In this document: positions 1 to 7,453 of the stretch, piece after piece | Numbering within the stretch: position 1 is the stretch's first letter | How the letters are laid out: the number at the start of each line of letters is the position of its first letter | Source of the DNA: Streptomyces misionensis | Lineage (GTDB): Bacteria; Actinomycetota; Actinomycetes; Streptomycetales; Streptomycetaceae | Direction of reading: 5' to 3' | Assembly (NCBI RefSeq): GCF_007896895.1 | Contig: NZ_VOGW01000173.1 | Coordinates: 1-60,316 of the forward strand | Length of the DNA stretch: 60,316 bases | Position numbers and translations under genes: made by a program | Notes under the pieces: generated by a model | Database searches by the model: none | The model's input: only the letters and a program-made list of their open reading frames with translations | What the model was told of the DNA's origin: nothing

Positions 1-1217
1 CGGGGCGCTCCTCCTCGCCGAGTCGCCGGGGGTTGTGCGGCGGGCCCCGCCCCCGGGCGGCCACGCGCCTCGCCTGACCCGCCGGGACCCGGAGGCGGCC
101 CGGCCCGCGCTCTCCCCGGCCGGCCCGCCCGTGGCCGGGGGCGGGGCGCGGGGCCGGGGGTGGCGGTGAAGTAGCGGCGGGCGTGCAGGGCGACGTACAC
201 CAGGCCGATCAGGACGGGCACTTCGATGAGGGGGCCGACGACTCCGGCGAGGGCCTGGCCGGAGGTGGCGCCGAAGGTGGCGATGGCGACGGCGATGGCC
301 AGCTCGAAGTTGTTGCCCGCGGCGGTGAAGGCCAGCGTCGTGGCGCGCGGGTGGTCGAGGCCGACGGCGCGGCCCAGGGCCATGGACCCGGCCCACATGA
401 CGGCGAAGTAGGCCAGCAGCGGCAGGGCGATGCGGGCCACGTCGAGGGGCTGGGAGGTGATGGCGTCGCCTTGCAGGGCGAAGAGGACGACGATCGTGAA
501 CAGCAGCCCGTACAGGGCGAAGGGGCCGATGCGCGGGATGAGCCTGGTCTCGTACCAGGTGCGGCCCTTGGTCTTCTCGCCGATGCGGCGGGTCAGGTAG
601 CCGGCCGCGAGGGGGATGCCGAGGAAGATGAGCACACTGCGCGCGATCGCCCACACCGAGACGTCCAGTCCGGTCCGTTCCAGGCCGAGCCAGCCGGGCA
701 GGACGGAGAGGTAGAACCAGCCCAGGGCCGAGAAGGCGATCACCTGGAAGACGGAGTTCAGGGCGACCAGGACGGCGGCGGCTTCGCGGTGGCCGCAGGC
801 GAGGTCGTTCCAGATGACCACCATGGCGATGCAGCGGGCCAGGCCGACGATGATCAGGCCGGTGCGGTAGGCGGGCAGATCCGGCAGGAACAGCCAGGCC
901 AGGGCGAACATGAGCGCCGGGCCGACGATCCAGTTGAGCAGCAGGGACGGCAGCAGCAGGCGACGGTCGCGGGTGACGGTGTCGAGGCGGTCGTAACGCA
1001 CCTTGGCCAGCACCGGGTACATCATCACCAGCAGGCCCAGGGCGATCGGCAGGGAGACCCCCGCCACGGTCACCTTGGCCAGTGCGTCGCCCAGGCCCGG
1101 GACCAGGCGGCCCAGACCGAGCCCGAGAGCCATGGCGACGAGGATCCAGACGGCCAGGTAGCGGTCGACGAAGGACAGGCGTCCGGCCACGTTCCCCTCG
1201 GGTACGGCAGTGCTCAC
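1..1217 (-). CDS. acr3: ACR3-family arsenite efflux permease (3' end beyond window)
   Basis: Expels arsenite, As(OH)3, across the cytoplasmic membrane, driven by the proton gradient. The reverse strand from a GTG at 1217 encodes a ten-helix-type hydrophobic protein. It has the ACR3 signature GLARCIAMV, carrying the conserved essential cysteine, and GNNFELAIAVAIATFG, carrying the conserved glutamate; both residues are known to be needed for transport. The GTG overlaps the arsR stop by 4 bp (GTGA), so the two are co-translated. The family ends near residue 360-370, yet this frame continues without a stop to the window edge (405 codons) through a Pro/Gly/Arg-rich stretch. That may be a disordered tail or a linker to a fused domain; ACR3-ArsC fusions are known in mycobacteria. 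Family call is firm; the C-terminus is unresolved. Confidence 0.9.
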   Translation of the reverse strand, partial: MSTAVPEGNVAGRLSFVDRYLAVWILVAMALGLGLGRLVPGLGDALAKVTVAGVSLPIALGLLVMMYPVLAKVRYDRLDTVTRDRRLLLPSLLLNWIVGPALMFALAWLFLPDLPAYRTGLIIVGLARCIAMVVIWNDLACGHREAAAVLVALNSVFQVIAFSALGWFYLSVLPGWLGLERTGLDVSVWAIARSVLIFLGIPLAAGYLTRRIGEKTKGRTWYETRLIPRIGPFALYGLLFTIVVLFALQGDAITSQPLDVARIALPLLAYFAVMWAGSMALGRAVGLDHPRATTLAFTAAGNNFELAIAVAIATFGATSGQALAGVVGPLIEVPVLIGLVYVALHARRYFTATPGPAPRPRPRAGRPGRARAGPPPGPGGSGEARGRPGAGPAAQPPATRRGGAP

Positions 1218-1621
1218 GAGGCGGCTCCGGCCGGCGCGGTGCGCTCGGGCAGCGGCTCCCCGGCGGGACGGGTCAGGATGCCGGCGAGCCGGTCCGTCAT
1301 CTCCGGGACGAGCCAGTAGTAGACCCAGGTGCCGCGCCGCTCGCAGTCGATCAGACCGGCCTGCCGCAGCAGCTTCAGGTGGTGCGAGATCGTCGGCTGG
1401 GACAGGTCGAAGGCCGGGGTCAGGTCGCAGACGCAGACCTCACCACCCGCACGCGAGGCGATCATCGACAGCAGGCGCAGCCGCACCGGATCGCCCAGCG
1501 CCTTGAACACCTTCGCCAGCTCCCCGGCCTGCTCCTCGTCCAGGGGAGCGGTCAGCAGTCCCGGGCAGCATGCGCCGGTGTCATCGGTCCGGCCGAGTAC
1601 CACCAGTTCTTGATTCGACAC
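1214..1621 (-). CDS. arsR: ArsR-family metalloregulatory repressor
   Basis: A 135-residue winged-helix repressor that in this family releases operator DNA when As(III) or Sb(III) binds cysteine thiols. Residues about 35-105 carry the ArsR HTH core (VFKALGDPVRLRLL, then SQPTISHHLKLLRQAGL as recognition helix). The inducer site CVCDL lies just before the HTH. Two further cysteines near the N-terminus (ACCPG) could contribute a third thiol. It is the first gene of a two-gene operon with the ACR3 pump and is divergent from arsI, so one operator in the shared 91-bp gap could control both sides (inference). Length matches the family. Confidence 0.93.
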   Translation of the reverse strand: MSNQELVVLGRTDDTGACCPGLLTAPLDEEQAGELAKVFKALGDPVRLRLLSMIASRAGGEVCVCDLTPAFDLSQPTISHHLKLLRQAGLIDCERRGTWVYYWLVPEMTDRLAGILTRPAGEPLPERTAPAGAAS

Positions 1622-1712
1622 TTCTCTATATTGACAGTCTTCGATTCAGCACGCAATCCTGCAACGACAGACATCATCGACAGACATCAATGCAATCGGA
1701 TGGGAGTCCGTC
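1622..1712. promoter_or_regulatory. Divergent arsR / arsI promoter-operator region
   Basis: This 91-bp gap separates two outward-facing genes and is clearly AT-richer than its surroundings. On the minus strand a TATAGA -10-like hexamer lies just upstream of arsR. The 9-mer CAGACATCA occurs twice about 12 bp apart on the arsI side and could be part of an ArsR operator. A GGGAG ribosome site precedes the arsI GTG. The role follows from layout and composition; no start site is known. Confidence 0.6.
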
Positions 1713-2138
1713 GTGTCTCGCGCTCAGCTCGCCCTGCGTGTCAGTGACCTGGAAGCGTCGATCACCTTCTACTCGAAGCTGTTCGGCACCGAACCGGCCA
1801 AGCGGCGCGAGGGCTACGCCAACTTCGCCGTCACCGAGCCCCCGCTCAAGCTCGTGCTCATCGAGGGCGAGCCCGGCGAGGAAACCCGTCTCGACCACCT
1901 CGGCGTCGAGGTCGAGTCCACCGACCAGGTCAGCGCCGCCACCACCCGGCTCAAGGACGCCGGCCTGGCCACCTTCGAGGAGAACGAGACCTCCTGCTGC
2001 TACGCCCTCCAGGACAAGGTGTGGGTGCACGGCCCCGGCAAGGAACCCTGGGAGGTGTACGTGGTCAAGGCCGACGCCGACACCCTTGGCCAGAGCGCCG
2101 GCGCCGCCCCGCGGGCCTGCTGCAGCACCGCGCCGTAG
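1713..2138 (+). CDS. arsI: ArsI/CadI-family C-As lyase (VOC fold)
   Basis: A 141-residue vicinal-oxygen-chelate protein of the ArsI/CadI group. ArsI is an Fe(II)- and O2-dependent lyase that breaks the carbon-arsenic bond of trivalent organoarsenicals. Visible are the N-terminal FYSKLFGTEPAKRR block typical of CadI/ArsI, an LDHLGVEV metal-ligand block, an adjacent cysteine pair (ETSCCYAL) equivalent to the substrate-binding thiols of ArsI, and a C-terminal EPWEVYVV carrying the glutamate ligand. Another CC pair at the extreme C-terminus could help bind arsenic. GTG start at 1713 with GGGAG upstream. Divergence from arsR/acr3 supports an organoarsenical detoxification role: lyase produces arsenite, pump exports it. 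Confidence 0.88.
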   Translation: MSRAQLALRVSDLEASITFYSKLFGTEPAKRREGYANFAVTEPPLKLVLIEGEPGEETRLDHLGVEVESTDQVSAATTRLKDAGLATFEENETSCCYALQDKVWVHGPGKEPWEVYVVKADADTLGQSAGAAPRACCSTAP

Positions 2139-2261
2139 CCGACCTTCCCCTGCGCGTCTGCCGGGCTTCTCTCACGGGGTGCCGAGAGCCGTGGTCTCCG
2201 GTCGTCGTGCGCCGGCGGGACCACGGAACGGGAGAGAGCGGACCGGTGAGAGAATTTCCAG

Positions 2262-3239
2262 GTGATGACAGGAACCAGTGACATCGAGAAGGCGGCCGGT
2301 GTGCTGCGCGCCGGCGGCCTGGTGGCCCTCCCGACCGAAACCGTCTACGGCCTGGGCGCCAACGCCGAAGACCCCGCTGCCGTCTCGCGCATCTTCCAGG
2401 TCAAGGGACGTCCGCCCTCCCATCCGCTGATCGTCCACATCGGCGGCGCGCAGCATCTGGACGACTGGGTGGAGGACGTGCCCGAGACGGCGCGCCTGCT
2501 GGCCGAGCGCTTCTGGCCGGGGCCGCTCACGCTGGTCCTGCGGCGCGGCCGGCGGGTGCCCCTGGAAGCCACGGGTGGCCTGGAGACGGTGGCCGTGCGA
2601 GTGCCCGACCACCCCGTTGCCCTCGCACTGCTGTCGGCCTTCGGCGGCGGCGTCACGGCCCCGTCCGCCAATCGCTTCGGCTCGGTGAGCCCCACCACGG
2701 CCGGCCACGTCCGGGCGGAGCTCGGGGAGGCCGTCGACTTCGTCCTGGACGGCGGTCCCTGCGGGGTCGGCGTCGAGTCGACCATCGTCGACGTCACAGG
2801 TGAGACCCCGGCCATCCTCCGGCCCGGCGGAGTGACCCGCGAGGACCTCGAAGCGGTGCTGGGGTATCCGGTCGAGGTTCCGTCCACGAGCCATGTCCGG
2901 GTGCCGGGTCAGCACCCGTCGCACTACGCGCCGTCTGCGCGGGTCGTCCTGGTCGAACCGGAGCAGGTCGTCGACGAGGCGCGGCTCGCGCAGGAGCAGG
3001 GGCACCAGGTCGGCGTCCTTCTTCCCCCGTCCCTCGTCGGCACCCCGGTGAAGGCGCATGCCGTGGTGGATGTCCCGGCGTCCCTGGCCGGCTACGCGCG
3101 CGAGCTGTACGGGTTCCTGCGCGAACTCGACCAGCAGGGGTGCGACCTCATCGTCGCCTCCTTGCCGGTGGAGGAGAGGCTGGGACTAGCGATCGCCAAC
3201 CGGCTGCGTCGCGCCGCGGGGCCCCGTCCCACCGCGTGA
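2262..3239 (+). CDS. tsaC: L-threonylcarbamoyladenylate synthase (TsaC/Sua5)
   Basis: Makes threonylcarbamoyl-AMP from threonine, bicarbonate and ATP, the first step of the tRNA t6A37 modification. The 325 residues have the long Sua5 architecture. The YrdC domain fills roughly residues 8-190 (ALPTETVYGLGANA near the start, APSANRFGSVSPTTA mid-domain, VESTIVDVTG and LRPGGV later). A linker with PGQHPSHYAP leads into the C-terminal Sua5 domain, about residues 215-320. GTG at 2262 and ATG at 2265 are both possible starts. It is probably a paralogue of the housekeeping copy, which in streptomycetes sits near prfA/prmC; that context is absent here. Confidence 0.92.
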   Translation: MMTGTSDIEKAAGVLRAGGLVALPTETVYGLGANAEDPAAVSRIFQVKGRPPSHPLIVHIGGAQHLDDWVEDVPETARLLAERFWPGPLTLVLRRGRRVPLEATGGLETVAVRVPDHPVALALLSAFGGGVTAPSANRFGSVSPTTAGHVRAELGEAVDFVLDGGPCGVGVESTIVDVTGETPAILRPGGVTREDLEAVLGYPVEVPSTSHVRVPGQHPSHYAPSARVVLVEPEQVVDEARLAQEQGHQVGVLLPPSLVGTPVKAHAVVDVPASLAGYARELYGFLRELDQQGCDLIVASLPVEERLGLAIANRLRRAAGPRPTA

Positions 3240-3301
3240 CCGGCGGTGGACCTCTCGCGTCCCGGACGCGATTGGTCCGCTCCTCGGTGCACAATGCCCT
3301 C

Positions 3302-3697
3302 GTGCAGCCGCTGCCGATTCCCTGCCCCGCCCATCTCGTTCCGGACGCCACCGGCACGGACGCCTTCCATGACGTGTACCGGGCGGCCATGGCGCAGCAG
3401 GCGGTGTTCGTCGCCATCGAGTCCGAAAGACGGCAGCGGTGGACCGTGAAGGCGGACACGCTCTCCGCCGGCTCCGGCCACGCTGTCGACGGTGCCGTGA
3501 ACGATGCGGTCCGGGCCGCGATCACCCGGTTGGTGGAAAACCGTGAGGTCGACCTGGACGCCTACGCGGGACCGGTCTACTTCATGATGCACGGCGTGGG
3601 GAGCGAAGACCGAGCCCGTGAGCTCGCGGCCGCGCTCCACGCCGCCCTGTACGGAGACCTGGGGCCCCTGACCCGCGCCGTGCCTCCCGCCTCCTGA
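3302..3697 (+). CDS. Hypothetical protein, 131 aa
   Basis: I do not recognise the family. GTG at 3302 gives a compact, well-composed protein with no membrane segment or signal peptide. It has an alternating alpha/beta pattern, a central VFVAIESERRQRW strand and a VYFMMHGVG segment. A longer upstream extension of the frame exists but is arginine-rich and overlaps tsaC, so I reject it. It follows tsaC by about 60 bp on the same strand and ends in a hairpin that includes its stop codon. The reading frame is credible by composition only. Confidence 0.55.
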   Translation: MQPLPIPCPAHLVPDATGTDAFHDVYRAAMAQQAVFVAIESERRQRWTVKADTLSAGSGHAVDGAVNDAVRAAITRLVENREVDLDAYAGPVYFMMHGVGSEDRARELAAALHAALYGDLGPLTRAVPPAS

Positions 3698-3706
3698 CGG
3701 GAGGCA
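3681..3706. terminator. Hairpin between convergent genes
   Basis: Nine-base inverted repeat TGCCTCCCG / CGGGAGGCA with an 8-nt loop. It spans the stop codon of the small hypothetical gene and lies 36 bp before the 3' end of the convergent carbonic anhydrase gene. There is no U-tract, as is usual in streptomycetes. Confidence 0.6.
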
Positions 3707-3741
3707 GCGGCAGATCGCACCGAGGGGCCGCGCCGCGGCGG

Positions 3742-4383
3742 TCAGGACGCCGTGGGCGCAGCCGCGTCGAGGCCGCGAGCGGCGACGAGCCGGGCGCTGC
3801 CGTCGGCCAGGCGGTAGCGCAGGCCCACCACGGCGGTCTGGCCGGCGGCGACCTTGTCGGCGAGCGCCCGGGAGCGGTCCAGCAGCAGGTCGACGGTGTG
3901 CCTTATGTGCTCGGAGAGGATCTCCTCGGGCTCGACCTGTCCGGCGGCTCGGGCGGCCAGCACGCTGGGGGTCACCCGCTCGACGATGTCCCGGACGTAC
4001 CCGGCCGGTGTCATGCCGTCCTCCAGCGCGGCGCACGCCGCGCCGACCGCGCCGCACGAGTCGTGCCCGAGGATCACGACCAGCGGGCAGTTCAGCACCT
4101 CCACGCCGAACTCGATGCTGCCCAGCACCTCCGGGCCCATGACGTGGCCGGCGGTGCGCACCACGAACAGGTCGCCCAGACCTCGGTCGAAGATGATCTC
4201 GGCGGCCAGCCGGGAGTCGGAACACCCGAACAGCACGGCGAAGGGCTGCTGGCCGGGTGCGGTCTCGGCGCGGCGAGCGGCGTCCTGGTTCGGGTGCTCC
4301 GGGGTGCCGGCCACGAAGCGCTGGTTACCGGCCAGCAGCAGTTCGAAGGCGTCACGGGGCGTCGGCGTCTTTATCTCGCTCAT
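3742..4383 (-). CDS. Beta-class carbonic anhydrase
   Basis: Zinc enzyme interconverting CO2 and bicarbonate, cytosolic. The 213-residue sequence shows the family zinc site: CSDSR (Cys and the Asp/Arg dyad, about residue 54) and HDSCGA (His and Cys, about residues 105-108). FDRGLGDLFVVRTAGH lies between them. The length and order match prokaryotic beta-CAs. ATG at 4383 is preceded by a conventional leader. It is monocistronic and convergent with the small hypothetical gene. Confidence 0.94.
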   Translation of the reverse strand: MSEIKTPTPRDAFELLLAGNQRFVAGTPEHPNQDAARRAETAPGQQPFAVLFGCSDSRLAAEIIFDRGLGDLFVVRTAGHVMGPEVLGSIEFGVEVLNCPLVVILGHDSCGAVGAACAALEDGMTPAGYVRDIVERVTPSVLAARAAGQVEPEEILSEHIRHTVDLLLDRSRALADKVAAGQTAVVGLRYRLADGSARLVAARGLDAAAPTAS

Positions 4384-4684
4384 GTCGGCAGCCTACGAGC
4401 AGGCACCAGCGGTCGCACCACCCGGTCTCCTCGGTCATCGCCGGGCCGGTCGGCCGACGACCTTCCCGCCTTCGCTCAACGCCACGAACCCCTCCCGGTA
4501 GCGAGGGGGCGACGATCCGCCCGCGCGGGCCGAGGTCCCGGTGCCGCCCCTGGTCCCCGGACCCCGAGGACCGCGGGGCAAGCCGGCGCCGGCTGTCACG
4601 CCGAGGCGCCCTCGGGCCCGTGCGCACGGAGCGGCCGGGCCACCGGCGTGAGGATGCGGTGGCCCGGCCGGGACGCGGTGGTGG
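4384..4684. other. 301-bp intergenic stretch, no gene seen
   Basis: Contains the upstream region of the carbonic anhydrase gene and the 3' trailer of the alcohol dehydrogenase operon. Frames here are arginine/proline-rich shadows. I see no hairpin strong enough to call. Confidence 0.5.
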
Positions 4685-5725
4685 TCAGCCGTTGGGAAGG
4701 ATCACCGCGCGGCCGTTGATCGTGCCGGCGTGCAACCGCTCGTAGGCGAGCGGGGCGTCGTCCAGCGAGAACGTCTCGGTGTGCACCGACACGGCGCCGG
4801 AACGGGCCAGCGCGAGCACCTCCATGAGTTCGGCGCGGGTGCCCCAGTAGGGAGCGGTGACCGAGACCTCGAAGGGCAGCAGGCCGAAGCCGACGGGCAG
4901 CGCGGCGCCGCCGATGCCGACGATGGCGACGTCCGCCTCGACACCGGCGACGGCGGCGGCGGTGCGGACGGTGGGCTCGACGCCGACGAAGTCGAAGACC
5001 GCCTGCGCGCCGGTGCCGGAGGTCAGGTCGCGGACCTTGCCGGCGGCCTGGGCATCGGAGAGGACGGCGTCGTGGGCGCCGACGGCGCGGGCCAGTTCGA
5101 GCTTGTGCTCGGTGACGTCCAGGGCGACGACCCGGGCCGGGGTCATGGCGCGCAGCAGCTGGATGGCGACGTGACCGAGACCGCCGGTGCCGATGACGAC
5201 GGCGGTGGAGCCGGCGACCAGCTTGGGCAGCGATCGCTTGATCGCGTGGTAGGGCGTCAGGCCGGCATCGGTCAGCGGTACGGCTGCCACCGGGTCCAGG
5301 CCCTCCAGCGGCACCAGATGCCGGGGGTCGTCGACGATCATGTACTCGGCCATCGAACCCGGGGAGCCGAGGCCGGGCGGCATGATGCCCAGCTCGGCGG
5401 CGCGCAGGCAGTAGTTCTCCTTGCCCTCCGCGCACTTGGCGCAGGTGCCGCAGCCCCAGGGGCCGTAGACGGCGACGGCGTCGCCCTCGCTCAGCCCGGT
5501 GACGCCGGCGCCCAGGGCGGCGACGGTGCCCACGCCCTCGTGTCCGAGGGTCAGCGGCAGCGGGTAGGGGAAGTTCTCGGCGGGCCAGCTCATCACCGCG
5601 ATGTCGGAGTGGCAGACGCCGGCCGCGGTGACCTTCAGCAGCACCTGTCCGGGACCGGGCTCGGGGTCGGGGACGGTGACGACCTCGGGGGCGGCGCCGA
5701 CGGTGCGGTACTGCAGTGCCTTCAT
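4685..5725 (-). CDS. Zinc-dependent medium-chain alcohol dehydrogenase
   Basis: NAD(P)-dependent MDR oxidoreductase of 346 residues, interconverting alcohols and aldehydes or ketones. Catalytic zinc ligands are visible as GVCHSD (Cys) and LGHEGVG (His-Glu). The structural zinc loop is the four-cysteine cluster CGTCAKCAEGKENYC, about residues 93-107. The Rossmann motif is VIGTGGLGHVA near residue 173. It is similar in outline to bacterial ADH-A-type enzymes; substrate is unknown. It is the third gene of a TetR-SDR-ADH operon, 23 bp after the SDR gene, suggesting inducible oxidation of one substrate by two dehydrogenases. Confidence 0.92.
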   Translation of the reverse strand: MKALQYRTVGAAPEVVTVPDPEPGPGQVLLKVTAAGVCHSDIAVMSWPAENFPYPLPLTLGHEGVGTVAALGAGVTGLSEGDAVAVYGPWGCGTCAKCAEGKENYCLRAAELGIMPPGLGSPGSMAEYMIVDDPRHLVPLEGLDPVAAVPLTDAGLTPYHAIKRSLPKLVAGSTAVVIGTGGLGHVAIQLLRAMTPARVVALDVTEHKLELARAVGAHDAVLSDAQAAGKVRDLTSGTGAQAVFDFVGVEPTVRTAAAVAGVEADVAIVGIGGAALPVGFGLLPFEVSVTAPYWGTRAELMEVLALARSGAVSVHTETFSLDDAPLAYERLHAGTINGRAVILPNG

Positions 5726-5748
5726 GAGGCATGGCTCCTTTCCGGGGC

Positions 5749-6528
5749 TCAGAGGGCGGTGTAGGCGCCGTCGACGAGGTGGTAGCTGCCGGCCACGAAC
5801 GAGGCGCGGTCGGACAGCAGGAAGGCGACCAGTTCCGCGACCTCCTCGGGGCGGCCGAGGCGGCCGGCGGGGTGCAGGGCGACCAGGCCGTCGTACGCCG
5901 CCCGGTCCATGCCCTGCAGCAGCGGGGTCTCTATGAAGCCGGGGCCCACGGCGTTGACGCGGATGTTCTTGGCCGCGTACTCGGCGGCGGCGGTCTTGGT
6001 CAGACCGACCACGCCGTGCTTGGCGGCGACGTAGGCGGCGGAACCGGCGAAGCCGACCGAGCCGAGGATGGAGGCGACGTTGACGATCGCGCCGCCGTTG
6101 CCGGTGGCCTCGATGGCGGGCAGTTCGTAGCGCAGGGAGTAGAAGACGCCGTCGAGGTTGGTGCGTACGACGCGGTCGTAGGCTTCGATGTCGTAGTCGC
6201 CGGTGGGCGCGCTCGGGCCGCCGATACCGGCGTTGTTCACGGCCAGGTCGAGGCCGCCGAAGGCGTCGACGGTGAAGGCGACGGCGGCGGCGACCGACTC
6301 GGGCGAGGTGACGTCCAGCCGGACGGCGGCGGCCTTGATGCCCTCGGCCTTCAGTTCGGCCGCGGCCTTCGCGGCGCCCTCCTCGTTGTAGTCGGCGATG
6401 ACCACTCGGGCGCCACCGGCGCCCAGCCGGCGGGCGGTGGCCAGGCCGATGCCGGAGGCGGAACCGGTCACCAGGGCGCTGCGTCCGGCGAACTCGGTCG
6501 CGTATTCGGTGTTCGAGACAGTACTCAT
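5749..6528 (-). CDS. Short-chain dehydrogenase/reductase
   Basis: Classical SDR of 259 residues. TGSASGIG (cofactor loop, about residues 21-28), NNAG (about 93), catalytic serine in NVASILGSVG, YVAAK as the catalytic Tyr-x-x-x-Lys, and the NAVGPGFIETP segment are all intact and in order. The acidic residue after strand beta-2 (VVIADYN) favours NAD(H). It sits 7 bp after tetR and 23 bp before the zinc alcohol dehydrogenase gene, so it is probably co-transcribed and co-regulated. Substrate unknown. Confidence 0.92.
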   Translation of the reverse strand: MSTVSNTEYATEFAGRSALVTGSASGIGLATARRLGAGGARVVIADYNEEGAAKAAAELKAEGIKAAAVRLDVTSPESVAAAVAFTVDAFGGLDLAVNNAGIGGPSAPTGDYDIEAYDRVVRTNLDGVFYSLRYELPAIEATGNGGAIVNVASILGSVGFAGSAAYVAAKHGVVGLTKTAAAEYAAKNIRVNAVGPGFIETPLLQGMDRAAYDGLVALHPAGRLGRPEEVAELVAFLLSDRASFVAGSYHLVDGAYTAL

Positions 6529-6535
6529 AGTGCCT

Positions 6536-7207
6536 TCACTCTTCGCTGTTGCGGTCGGCGGCCGCTTGGGCGGCCTCCGAGGTCAGGGCGTCGTAGGCCT
6601 GCTCCACGAGGGCGGCGAGGTCTGCGGCGCAGGAGTCGTCGTCCGACGCGCCCCGCGCCCACAGGCGCAGCGCGGCGGTGAGGACTCCGGCGGCGGCGTC
6701 GACCACGACGGCCGGGCGTACGTCCCGTACGTCATCGGTGTCGAGCCGTTCGGCGATGATGCGGATCGACTCCTCCTGGGCGTCGACCCGGATGCGTTCG
6801 TACGCGGCGAAAAGGGCGGGTTCGCCGTCCACCAGGGCCAGCAGCCGGCGCATCCGGGGCCGGACGTGCCAGGCCGGGTTCTCCCGGTCGGCGAGCCAGT
6901 CGCGTACGGCTCTGCGGTAGGCCAGCAGGGGAGGTTCGGCGGCGGGGCGCTCGCGCAGGAGGGCGTTGATGCGGTCGCCGTCACCGCGGACGAAGTCGAG
7001 GGCCGCGTCCTCCTTGCCGGCGAAGTACCGGCTGAAGGTCCGGCGGGTCACATCGGCCCGCTCGGCGATGGCCTCCACGGTGGTGGCGGCGAGACCGCGT
7101 TCCAGGATCAGATCGACCGCGGCGGTGGCCATCGCGTCACGCGTCTTCCGAGCCTTGCGCTGTCGCCGGTCCTCGGTGGTGGCGGTGGGGGGCTCCGTTG
7201 CCTTCAT
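6536..7207 (-). CDS. TetR-family transcriptional regulator
   Basis: Probable autoregulated repressor of the downstream SDR and ADH genes. The N-terminal HTH is clear (ILERGLAATTVEAIAERADVTRRTFSRYF, of which TVEAIAERADV and RTFSRYF are the diagnostic parts), followed by a helical ligand-binding domain. An upstream in-frame ATG at 7243 would start inside a perfect palindromic operator-like element, so I place the start at the next ATG, 7207 (MKATEP). This gives 223 residues, the usual family size. The three palindromes just upstream are the likely binding sites. Confidence 0.9.
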   Translation of the reverse strand: MKATEPPTATTEDRRQRKARKTRDAMATAAVDLILERGLAATTVEAIAERADVTRRTFSRYFAGKEDAALDFVRGDGDRINALLRERPAAEPPLLAYRRAVRDWLADRENPAWHVRPRMRRLLALVDGEPALFAAYERIRVDAQEESIRIIAERLDTDDVRDVRPAVVVDAAAGVLTAALRLWARGASDDDSCAADLAALVEQAYDALTSEAAQAAADRNSEE

Positions 7208-7226
7208 GACCGCACCATAACCCGTC

Positions 7227-7277
7227 ATGTCCCGATGGGACATCTTTCCCGATGGGACACTTGTCTCACTGGGACAT
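7227..7277. promoter_or_regulatory. Three operator-like palindromes at 17-bp pitch upstream of tetR
   Basis: The first element, at 7227-7243, is perfect: ATGTCCC-GAT-GGGACAT. The second, centred near 7252, keeps TCCCGATGGGACA. The third, at 7262-7276, is TGTCTCACTGGGACA. Centres fall at about 7235, 7252 and 7269. They lie directly before the tetR start, the usual place for an autoregulatory TetR operator, and also upstream of the divergent capA-like gene. Confidence 0.75.
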
Positions 7278-7453
7278 CAATGAAGGGGTGCTCGCCGCCT
7301 GTACCGAGGCGGACGTGCGGCCCCAGGGTCCGCATGCGAGGGGAATCCGCGGCGCGAGATGGGCAGCGGACCGCGAAGGGGGGAACGACGTCGGGAACAC
7401 GCCGGTGGGTGAGGCTGCGCGAAGGGCGGGTGGCCGCTTCGTAGCATGAGCCG

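Noticed and set aside
183..1319. A 378-codon plus-strand frame at the left edge.
   Set aside because: Antisense to the ACR3 and arsR genes, with shadow composition.
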